From a virus: a stretch of DNA of 36,721 nt. The DNA lies in the IMG/VR virus record IMGVR_UViG_3300044695_000904, positions 1-36,721 of that record; one strand, written 5' to 3'. The position numbers were made by a program, and so were the translations under genes. The notes beneath the pieces are model-generated. The model did no database searches. It was given only the letters and a program-made list of their open reading frames with translations, and was not told where the DNA came from. Shown here one piece after another: positions 8,059-13,097 of the stretch (position 1 is the stretch's first letter; each line of letters opens with the position of its first letter).

Positions 8059-8239
8059 CTATCACCTTACGCAAATGCGAGAGTTCAGCCAAGCATTCCG
8101 CAAGAAGGCCAGCAGAACGGGCATTCACCCGCCGTAACTCCATTACCAGTTCCGCATGATTCATCCGACGTACCGCTTGCCAGTAATCATCCTGCTCCAT
8201 GTCCACATAATCCTCGTGTAGCTCCACAACGTTGCTCAT
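8039..8239 (-). CDS. Small coiled-coil protein, paralog 1
   Basis: This is a 66-residue acidic-to-neutral helical protein. The core MNHAELVMELRRVNARSAGLL matches MTHAQLFSELMRVHTESAKML of the neighbouring gene at 8248-8460, so the two are paralogs. The C-terminal half is a heptad-like helix, suggesting a dimer. The gene begins eight bases after its paralog's stop codon, with an AGGAGG ribosome site (AGGAGGTTTT). It overlaps the next gene by 20 bases. Function is unknown. Confidence 0.65.
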   Translation of the reverse strand: MSNVVELHEDYVDMEQDDYWQAVRRMNHAELVMELRRVNARSAGLLAECLAELSHLRKVIDGEART

Positions 8240-8247
8240 AAAACCTC

Positions 8248-8460
8248 CTATTTGCCATCGTCTTCGATCTCACGCTCCAACTCCGCAATCTTCTCCTGCG
8301 CCGACTGCAACATCTTCGCCGACTCTGTATGCACCCGCATTAACTCAGAAAACAACTGAGCATGGGTCATACCCCAACATTTCTCCATGTAATCCTTTTT
8401 GGCATTCTCCAACGCCAGCCAAGCATCATGACCATTCTGAACCTTCACAGAATCCTCCAT
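8248..8460 (-). CDS. Small coiled-coil protein, paralog 2
   Basis: This 70-residue helical protein is related to the downstream 66-residue product over ~35 residues, sharing the pattern HA-L--EL-RV---SA--L followed by an amphipathic helix. The C-terminus is acidic (IAELEREIEDDGK). It overlaps the preceding gene by 16 bases. Tandem paralogs of this size may form hetero-oligomers, but this is inference. No known family was recognised. Confidence 0.65.
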   Translation of the reverse strand: MEDSVKVQNGHDAWLALENAKKDYMEKCWGMTHAQLFSELMRVHTESAKMLQSAQEKIAELEREIEDDGK

Positions 8461-8678
8461 ACCCGTACCCCCTCCCCATCCTTCCTGGCTATAAACTTCC
8501 TCTGCAAACGCTTCCCAGCCCGCCAGTTCGCATTCAATACCACCTGCAACGCTACACCCCCAATAAAGAAACTATCCCCTACCTCCATTTCCTCATGCGG
8601 ATACCGACGACTTACCCTCTCCTCCGGTATAGGAATACTACTCTCAACCCTAATACCCGTATATTCACTCATAAGCAT
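8445..8678 (-). CDS. Small protein resembling DUF7303-type phage proteins
   Basis: This 77-residue protein is the first gene of the late operon. The segment EEMEVGDSFFIGG, a basic region NWRAGKRLQRKFIARKDGEG and the C-terminal VRVWRIL match a small phage protein type that I recall as DUF7303. The basic middle suggests nucleic acid binding. Three in-frame ATGs lie close together (8684, 8678, 8672). ATG 8678 has the best spacing (six bases) from a perfect AGGAGG. The promoter/operator-like palindrome ends directly upstream. Confidence 0.65.
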   Translation of the reverse strand: MLMSEYTGIRVESSIPIPEERVSRRYPHEEMEVGDSFFIGGVALQVVLNANWRAGKRLQRKFIARKDGEGVRVWRIL

Positions 8679-8689
8679 ATACATCCTCC

Positions 8690-8710
8690 TGTGATAATCA
8701 CTATATCACA
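8690..8710 (-). promoter_or_regulatory. Palindromic operator with extended -10 for the late operon
   Basis: TGTGATA and TATCACA form a 7-bp inverted repeat separated by seven bases, with a nested perfect palindrome GTGATAATCAC at 8691-8701. On the minus strand the same bases read TGATATAGT, an extended -10 element (TG-N-TATAGT), with no good -35. Transcription starting about seven bases further would leave a very short leader before the AGGAGG of the first late gene. An operator over a promoter is the simplest reading. A repressor such as the AlpA- or Cro-like protein could bind here, which is inference. Confidence 0.45.
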
Positions 8711-9220
8711 GACACATAAAAACACGCATTCTCAGAAAACCGGTTTTTTCTTTGGGGGGAGAGCTGAGTAGGGCACGCACAACTCAAGGCCAAGTCCCAC
8801 TTATCGGTGTCAAACAGACAATTACAAACCTGGCATTGTTGTTGGGTTGACCATGCCCAAAATGGAATCATGACTAGCTGCGTGTGGCTTGGTTGACGTA
8901 TAAGCATGGCGATAATCTGCCCATGCCCCTAGCCGCAAAGTATTGTATTTCCGGCAAGGTGATGAGAGGGCATATCTCCGCCAACCCGTTACCTGTAGGC
9001 TAGTTCTACTGTATAGATATATAAACCCCTAGATACTCTGTATATATATATATATATATGTATACAGATAAACCCCTATAATTATCTATATGTAAATATA
9101 TAGATTTTCCCTATTGAATTATAAATTCCAATTAAAATATATTACTTGCGATAATAATATATTAGTCTAATATTATAACTGTAGTAAAATACATTTCATA
9201 CATTAGATTGGAGATTAAAT
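8711..9220. other. Divergent intergenic region with AT-rich core
   Basis: About 510 bases separate the minus-strand late operon from the plus-strand early genes. The left part (8711-9000) has normal composition and no convincing gene. An AACCGGTT palindrome lies near 8740. The right part (9005-9220) is very AT-rich, with a TA run of about 20 bases ending in GTATAC at 9040-9064. It also has two copies of ATAAACCCCTA (9021-9031 and 9068-9078) and a TCTATA/TATAGA inverted repeat (9085-9104). Early promoters must lie here, but no clean -35/-10 pair was found. Confidence 0.6.
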
Positions 9221-9774
9221 ATGTATCCAGCTATCAAACAAACAACTGATTTTATTGCTCAGGAAGTATTAAAATACGGACACCCCGGAAAGACGGGGGC
9301 CAAGACGCATGGGAAGGCGAAGGGTGATAGTGGCATATTGCACACAGCCGATAGGGAATGCAGCCTTTCCAGCCGTGTTGGTGAATGCGTAGGCTGATAC
9401 GTCAAGGACTGATCCTCAGCGTAGGGCAGATAGAGAACCCTTCCAAGCCGGAGATCAGCACCGGCCACCAACAACCTATTTCGCCTCACCCCAGCTGGGG
9501 CCGACCTCTACATCCACCCGGTTGGGTATCTCCATCTTGACGCAGTTGGCCATGATATCCGCGGCGCGTTTCCAGATTTGACGGCTGAGATGCGAAAGAA
9601 GTGCCGCGATCTCCGGTCTACGAAGCGTTCAAAGCATGGCGAGATGGAAAAAGTACAGAAGCCGTTATCATTAAATTATGCAAAGAGCATAACGTATTAG
9701 ATTGGGCCACAACCGTAAGGCGTTCGCTTTCACGCTTAATTCATGACAATTATTTGAATTCACGCTTAGGTTGA
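9221..9774 (+). pseudogene. Small early gene interrupted by foreign DNA
   Basis: The 5' part starts at ATG 9221 after the leader GGAGATTAAAT and reads MYPAIKQTTDFIAQEVLKYG. After about 9280 the composition turns GC-rich and the frame stops. A native-looking 3' part resumes at about 9616 in another frame (VYEAFKAWRDGKSTEA ... to a stop at 9772-9774). Together these look like one ~75-residue protein split by ~340 bases. The inserted bases hold a DNA polymerase gene tail on the other strand. The product is of unknown function and presumably inactive unless the insert is spliced out or is an assembly error. Confidence 0.5.
9476..9616 (-). pseudogene. polA (fragment): 3' remnant of a family A DNA polymerase gene
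   Basis: The minus strand encodes 46 residues ending in a stop at 9476-9478. They include ADIMANCVKMEIPNRVDVEV and the terminal GPSWGEAK. The closing pattern, a helix followed by a V-P/N-x-V-x-V-x-V-G-x-W-x-x-A-K end, is the typical C-terminus of DNA polymerase I-type enzymes. No other part of a polymerase is present in this genome. The base composition is more GC-rich than the flanks. It is too short to be functional. Confidence 0.6.
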
Positions 9775-9787
9775 TTAAAAATCACTC

Positions 9788-9807
9788 AGGCCGGTTAATT
9801 CCGGCCT
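9788..9807 (+). terminator. GC-rich hairpin between early genes
   Basis: AGGCCGG and CCGGCCT form a perfect 7-bp stem around a TTAATT loop just after the interrupted gene. The downstream tail (TCATTCGATT) is only weakly U-rich. It may be a weak terminator or an mRNA end-protecting hairpin. Confidence 0.45.
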
Positions 9808-9829
9808 TCATTCGATTGGAGATTAGACA

Positions 9830-10338
9830 ATGCAAACAATTCTTTTCGCTATCCCTGAATCAAGATTGACGGCAAAGCTTGCAGAATCAATTACCGGATC
9901 ACTAGGCAAGCCCATACAAAGCGCGCAAACGGATTAGACTCGATTTCATGGGTAGATTCTATGATCAAGCTTATTCGGAAATCAGGCGAAACATATTTCC
10001 GTTGGCATGATAGCGGCGATTTACAGAGCTTTATGCATTTGCTTAATATTGTCAAAATTGCAGAATCTTTGCCTTCTGTTAGTTTCTGGCTTCCGACAAA
10101 AGAAAAAAAGCTTGTCTATCAATATCGGGAAACTTTCGGCGATTTCCCGGCTAATTTATGCGTACGGTTATCTGGTGCAATGATTGACGGCAAAGCGCCT
10201 GATTATGCTGGCAATACGTCAACAGTGACATCAACGTTCAATTTCACTTGTAAAGCGCCAAAACAAGGCAACAAATGCCTTGATTGCCGGGATTGTTGGG
10301 ATCGGAATATTAAAAACGTAACGTATAAGGTTCATTAA
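9830..10338 (+). pseudogene. Gp88-like protein gene, broken by internal deletion
   Basis: The N-terminal frame (9830-9937, 35 residues, leader GGAGATTAGACA) begins MQTILFAIPESRLTAK and stops soon after GSLGKP. The C-terminal part continues in a different frame from about 9905, as QAHTKRANGLDS into SMIKLIRKSGETYFRWHDSGDLQS, FWLPTKEK and CRDCWD (stop at 10336). This second part matches the Gp88 family of small phage proteins, where RWHDSGDLQS and the Cys-rich end are characteristic. The usual middle region with a Cys pair is missing. The join falls on GGCAAGCC, which would fit deletion through a short repeat. The 125-residue frame from ATG 9961 could still be translated. Confidence 0.6.
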
Positions 10339-10340
10339 TC

Positions 10341-10535
10341 ATGATTCAGACTGAATTTCCGAGGGTAAATAAATCTGAGCTTGCAAAATCCGTGGTGTTT
10401 TCATGTTTCAACTGCTATCAAGATTTTTTTGACCCTTATTATTTTGAAACTAAAAACGCGCACGGTCGTGGCAAGTATTTTGTTTGTTGTGAAACTTGCA
10501 GAATGAATACTTATTTTGATATTGAGGAAAAATAA
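10341..10535 (+). CDS. Small CxxC zinc-binding-like protein
   Basis: This 64-residue protein has two Cys pairs, CFNC at ~25-28 and CCETC at ~52-56, spaced like a treble-clef or ribbon zinc finger. It is rich in aromatic residues (YYFETKNAHG, KYFVCC). It starts two bases after the Gp88-like gene ends and has no strong ribosome site. It might be an early host-takeover or regulatory protein, which is inference. Confidence 0.55.
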   Translation: MIQTEFPRVNKSELAKSVVFSCFNCYQDFFDPYYFETKNAHGRGKYFVCCETCRMNTYFDIEEK

Positions 10536-10538
10536 ACA

Positions 10539-10694
10539 ATGAAGAAAATTCAATACATTGCCGTCATTGGCGGCTTTGCCGTATCTGCAATCGGTTATCT
10601 CATCGGAGATATAACGACAAGCGAATTTATTGCTTTCGGCATCTTTTACATTATTGGCGCACTTGTTACCGCTTGCCAAAAAGACACTATTTAA
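10539..10694 (+). CDS. Small two-segment membrane protein
   Basis: This 51-residue product has two hydrophobic stretches, at residues ~5-23 (QYIAVIGGFAVSAIGYLI) and ~31-46 (IAFGIFYIIGALVTA), separated by a short polar loop DITTSE. This suggests a hairpin membrane protein with both ends on the same side. It is followed by a GGAGATTAGACC leader for the next gene. Function is unknown. It could act at the inner membrane early in infection, for example in superinfection exclusion. Confidence 0.55.
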   Translation: MKKIQYIAVIGGFAVSAIGYLIGDITTSEFIAFGIFYIIGALVTACQKDTI

Positions 10695-10707
10695 TGGAGA
10701 TTAGACC

Positions 10708-10989
10708 ATGCGTGATTACATTGATTATGACAAACAATTCGCAAAAGATTCTGGGGAGTTCTTTTTACCCGAAACAAAGAAATATTTTAGTTTTCGGCCC
10801 ACAAATAATCCCTGGGCTTTAGAAAATGGCCTATTACATGAAATTGACGTTTTAGACGGATTAAGATTCGGCATTGTCAGAAAAACACTTGCCTATATTG
10901 CTATTGATGAAAATCAATATGGAAAACCAGTAATTGCAAAATGGGATATTACGAAGCGGAGAATCTTTCAATCAATACGAGCGATTTAA
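10708..10989 (+). CDS. Hypothetical early protein
   Basis: This 93-residue protein starts with the recurrent GGAGATTAGACC leader. It is aromatic and charged (KKYFSFRPTNNPWALEN), with no cysteines or membrane segment. It ends in a basic stretch (KWDITKRRIFQSIRAI). No family was recognised. It is followed by two copies of AAGCCGTTTT and a strong terminator, so it is probably the last gene of a first early transcript. Confidence 0.6.
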   Translation: MRDYIDYDKQFAKDSGEFFLPETKKYFSFRPTNNPWALENGLLHEIDVLDGLRFGIVRKTLAYIAIDENQYGKPVIAKWDITKRRIFQSIRAI

Positions 10990-11013
10990 GCCGTTTTAAG
11001 CCGTTTTTTACTT

Positions 11014-11047
11014 GACCAGTAGCCTTACCACTACTGGTCTATTTTTT
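11014..11047 (+). terminator. Intrinsic terminator after first early genes
   Basis: GACCAGTAG (11014-11022) pairs perfectly with CTACTGGTC (11031-11039) around an 8-base loop, followed by TATTTTTT. This is a canonical rho-independent terminator for the plus strand. Confidence 0.85.
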
Positions 11048-11077
11048 CGCCTTGTGGCGCGTTTTTAGGGGATTAGA

Positions 11078-11260
11078 ATGAATCAAAACAATGAAGCATT
11101 GTTCCGACACTACGGTTACAGAGATGGTCTAGCAGGTTTTGTACCGTTTCCACCGGAAATAGCAGCGCATGAAGCCGCTTATCTTGACGGTTATCAAATC
11201 GGCAAGGCTGATCGACAAGATCAGATCAGAATCGACAGAACCGAAACCGAAATCGATTAG
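11078..11260 (+). CDS. Small GYxDG-motif protein, tandem paralog 1
   Basis: This 60-residue protein starts after the leader AGGGGATTAGA. Its core is GYRDGLAGFVPFPPEIAAHE followed by YLDGYQIGKADRQDQ, a pair of Gly-rich turns flanking a Pro-Pro loop. The same layout occurs in the next gene. The pattern GY-DG ... Y-x-x-GY-x-x-G recalls ribosome modulation factor-like proteins, but the similarity is too short to claim function. The C-terminus is charged (RIDRTETEID). Confidence 0.6.
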   Translation: MNQNNEALFRHYGYRDGLAGFVPFPPEIAAHEAAYLDGYQIGKADRQDQIRIDRTETEID

Positions 11261-11290
11261 AGCCGTTTTAATCAATTCTAGGGGAATCAA

Positions 11291-11467
11291 ATGAAGGTTT
11301 TATTCTTGAGCGAACTAGGCCGATCAAGTTTTAGACAAGAAGGTTACAAAGATGCAATAAACGGACATCCACCGTCACCGCCATCTATTAACATTTTCGA
11401 AACCGAATATAACGAAGGGTACGCTATCGGACTAGCAGACTTGCAGAGAATTCAAGAATCGGATTAG
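11291..11467 (+). CDS. Small GYxDG-motif protein, tandem paralog 2
   Basis: This 58-residue protein starts at ATG 11291 after GGGGAATCAA. It repeats the plan of the preceding gene: GYKDAINGHPPSPPSI then YNEGYAIGLADLQRIQ. Both genes end GATTAG directly followed by AGCCGTTTTA, showing that the tandem duplication included the 3' flank. The N-terminus (MKVLFLSELG) differs from its paralog. A strong hairpin terminator follows. Function is unknown. Confidence 0.6.
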   Translation: MKVLFLSELGRSSFRQEGYKDAINGHPPSPPSINIFETEYNEGYAIGLADLQRIQESD

Positions 11468-11488
11468 AGCCGTTTTAAGCCGCTTTTA

Positions 11489-11525
11489 GGTGATATGGTA
11501 GTCTGACTACCTATCGCCTATTTTT
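11489..11525 (+). terminator. Intrinsic terminator after tandem paralogs
   Basis: GGTGATATGGTAG pairs with CTACCTATCGCC (one bulged T and one G-U pair) around TCTGA, followed by TATTTTT. It ends the transcript of the two paralogs. Confidence 0.75.
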
Positions 11526-11579
11526 CAGCCATACGCGCCCGTATATAAAGCCGCAGCCCTATTTAAATGGAGGTGAGCA

Positions 11580-11783
11580 GTGAAGTCCAATCTAAAACAA
11601 TTATTCCCGCCCAAGCATCCGGCCTCGCAGCCAGGTGCGAGACCCCAAGTGAAAATCAAACCGACCAGCATTCTGGATCAGGAATTTGATTACACCCCAG
11701 CCGCAGCCACAGACCTAGCTGCTAGGTTCAAAGCAATGGGGTTCAAAGCCAAACCTAAGAAACCAAAGTTCGGCAAAAGATAA
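11580..11783 (+). CDS. Small basic protein with GTG start
   Basis: This 67-residue protein starts at GTG 11580, with the strong site TGGAGG about six bases upstream. It is highly basic and Pro/Lys-rich (PPKHPASQPGARPQVKIKP at the N-terminal side, KAKPKKPKFGKR at the end). It has a short helical segment DLAARFKAMGF. Such small basic products may bind nucleic acids. It is isolated between two hairpins and lies next to the origin-like region, so a replication-associated role is possible but unproven. Confidence 0.6.
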   Translation: MKSNLKQLFPPKHPASQPGARPQVKIKPTSILDQEFDYTPAAATDLAARFKAMGFKAKPKKPKFGKR

Positions 11784-11803
11784 CTGCTTATTTTTTAAGC
11801 AGT
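11783..11803 (+). terminator. Hairpin at end of basic-protein gene
   Basis: ACTGCTTA pairs perfectly with TAAGCAGT around a T-only loop, starting on the last base of the stop codon. The downstream U content is modest (CTATATATGCTTTTA), so termination may be partial. Confidence 0.55.
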
Positions 11804-11840
11804 CTATATATGCTTTTATATTGAGATAAAAAGAATAGTC

Positions 11841-11990
11841 GAGTAGTACTCCGAAGGAGTAGTACTTATATATCTATATCTTTGCAAGAACTGTTCCATG
11901 ATAGTTATGCACAAGTTATCCACAGACTTATCCACAGAGAGAGAAATAGAAAAAACGGACAATAAATAAAATAAAATTTTTTGTCCTTGC
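11841..11990 (+). other. Putative DnaA-dependent replication origin
   Basis: Three DnaA boxes matching TTATNCACA lie in the same orientation: TTATGCACA (11905-11913), TTATCCACA (11916-11924) and TTATCCACA (11928-11936). They are spaced 11 and 12 bases apart, about one helical turn. Right after them comes an AT-rich stretch of ~35 bases (11945-11980) bounded by the inverted repeat GGACAA (11957-11962) and TTGTCC (11981-11986). To the left are two direct copies of GAGTAGTACT (11841-11850, 11857-11866). DnaA boxes beside an unwinding element are the standard design of bacterial and plasmid origins. Confidence 0.65.
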
Positions 11991-12044
11991 AGAAAATACT
12001 CTACGGAATAAAAATCTGATCGCCTCATTTGAAAGGAGAACAGA

Positions 12045-12230
12045 ATGAATGAAGATAATCTAAATCGTTTGCTTCGGATAACGGACGTTGCATATCAAAC
12101 ATCATTGGCTAAATCTACGATTTGGCTCTGGGTTTCTCAAGGCAAATTTCCTAAGCCACTATCCCTAAGCCCAACTATCAAGGTTTGGCGAAAGAGCGAT
12201 ATAGACGCTTGGATTGACAGCCGCACTTAA
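12045..12230 (+). CDS. AlpA-like DNA-binding regulator
   Basis: This 61-residue protein has the winged helix-turn-helix layout of AlpA/excisionase-type regulators. LLRITDVAYQTSLAKSTIWL covers the DNA-recognition helices, WVSQGKFPKPLSL the turn, and KVWRKSDIDAWIDSRT the closing strand and helix. These proteins bind DNA and act as small transcription activators or excision factors. The leader GAAAGGAGAACAG lies at a good distance. Because there is no integrase, a regulatory role, possibly at the adjoining origin or the early promoter, is more likely than excision. Confidence 0.8.
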   Translation: MNEDNLNRLLRITDVAYQTSLAKSTIWLWVSQGKFPKPLSLSPTIKVWRKSDIDAWIDSRT

Positions 12231-12289
12231 TGAATTTGATCCTTATATTGATGGTCTATGAATACCTGAATGATGATAGTAAATATTCA

Positions 12290-12340
12290 TTGCGGAAAAC
12301 TATTTTCTTAGAGTACATTTAACTTTGTGCAATGTTGCAC
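12290..12340 (+). promoter_or_regulatory. Putative early promoter and operator
   Basis: TTGCGG (12290-12295) and TACATT (12314-12319) lie 18 bases apart as possible -35 and -10 elements. A palindrome GTGCAATGTTGCAC (12327-12340) follows at the expected start of transcription. A repressor bound there would block the recombination operon. The -10 match is only moderate, so the promoter part is weaker than the palindrome. Confidence 0.4.
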
Positions 12341-12366
12341 GATTAGACCCATGAAAGGGGATTAGC

Positions 12367-12642
12367 ATGGCCTACCTGAAAGACGTCAAACTTTGCGTTG
12401 ACTGCAACTTTTATGGCAATCCGCATGGACTACGGGATCGCTGTATCAACCCTAAAACAACCATCATCAGCCTAGTCACAGGCGAAGAAGACTTCCCCTA
12501 TTGCTTTGCAGAACGTCAAGGGGAAAGCGAACACCATTGTGGCGCACAAGCTAGGTTCTTCAACTTAAACACAGACGCAGCCGCAGAACGTGAGATGCGC
12601 CGCCAGGAATTTGAGGAGGCTATGCGAGATGCGCCCCGATAA
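12367..12642 (+). CDS. Cys-rich zinc-binding-like early protein
   Basis: This 91-residue protein carries KLCVDCNFYG at residues 8-17, RDRCINP near 23-29, a conserved-looking LVTGEEDFPYCFAER and HHCGAQARFF. This gives five Cys and paired His that likely bind metal. A plan of C-x2-C, C, VTGEE and CG is common in small early proteins of phages infecting beta- and gammaproteobacteria, with unknown function. The leader is AAAGGGGATTAGC. The gene is first in the recombination operon. Confidence 0.7.
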   Translation: MAYLKDVKLCVDCNFYGNPHGLRDRCINPKTTIISLVTGEEDFPYCFAERQGESEHHCGAQARFFNLNTDAAAEREMRRQEFEEAMRDAPR

Positions 12643-12850
12643 CCCCGAACAACTCCACAAAATCTTGGAGCGCGTCTGCATTCTGCTTGAAGAAGAACTA
12701 GGCGACGATGTTCGCTCATGGCTGGCAACCTGCTTGGTTCTGCTGCAAACAATTGCAGACGCAGCTGAGATGGATATTACCGATGTCGCAAAAATGCTAG
12801 TCAAATGCCACATTGCATCATCACCCAACGATGTACCGCCAATCCACTAG
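12629..12850 (+). CDS. Small acidic helical protein
   Basis: This 73-residue protein starts at ATG 12629, with GAGGAGG about nine bases upstream inside the previous gene, overlapping it by 14 bases. An in-frame upstream ATG at 12590 would add 13 residues deeper in the previous gene and lacks a ribosome site. The product is helical and acidic, with two or three Cys and an LLEEELGDDVRSWLA segment near residue 20. No family was recognised. Confidence 0.6.
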   Translation: MRPDNPEQLHKILERVCILLEEELGDDVRSWLATCLVLLQTIADAAEMDITDVAKMLVKCHIASSPNDVPPIH

Positions 12851-12860
12851 GAGATTAGAT

Positions 12861-13097
12861 ATGCAGAAATTGATGACAAAAGCGGAATTTAATGAATGGT
12901 GGGTTTCTGACAAACTATCAGGGAACAATCCCTTTCTTCGAGAAAGCCCTACATATTGGGCATGGGAAGGCTACCAGGCTGGCGTGAAAGCAGAGCGCGA
13001 GGCGTGTGCGAAGACAGTAGAACAGGCCGGTATAGAGGGCTACGGCACGATCTTTGAAGCAGCGGCTTTACTTATCCGCGAGAGAGGTGCGCCATGA
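12861..13097 (+). CDS. Small early protein with WEGYQAG segment
   Basis: This 78-residue protein starts at ATG 12861 after the leader GGAGATTAGAT. The frame can be extended upstream to 12813 but without a ribosome site. The centre reads YWAWEGYQAGVKAEREACA and the C-terminus FEAAALLIRERGAP. Short phage proteins of this type, often with A-x-W-x-G-x-x-A-G and ERE-CA motifs, are frequent in recombination operons but have no assigned function. Its stop overlaps the next start as ATGA. Confidence 0.65.
   Translation: MQKLMTKAEFNEWWVSDKLSGNNPFLRESPTYWAWEGYQAGVKAEREACAKTVEQAGIEGYGTIFEAAALLIRERGAP

Noticed and set aside
8232-8771. Plus-strand open frame of 179 codons, Pro/Thr/His-rich
   Set aside because: It lies antisense to three well-supported late genes. 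Its composition is what results from reading them in reverse.
8701-8907. Minus-strand open frame of 68 codons with four Cys near the middle
   Set aside because: No ribosome site at its start, and its end overlaps the promoter-like palindrome of the late operon. The Cys cluster alone is not enough to call a gene.
9259-9489. Minus-strand open frame of 76 codons in the GC-rich insert
   Set aside because: It has no ribosome site, crosses from the insert into the native early gene at its end, and runs over the tail of the polymerase remnant in another frame.
9275-9620. Self-splicing group I intron as explanation of the interruption
   Set aside because: The segment has a suitable size, but no P7/P3 core or homing endonuclease was recognised, and the polymerase gene tail on the other strand gives a better explanation. 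RNA data could reopen this.
12045-12230. Excisionase of a temperate phage
   Set aside because: AlpA-like proteins can be excisionases, but no integrase or attachment site was found, so a regulatory role was preferred.
12813-13097. Longer start for the gene at 12861
   Set aside because: The upstream ATG at 12813 lies inside the preceding gene without a ribosome site, while 12861 has the GGAGATTAGAT leader.
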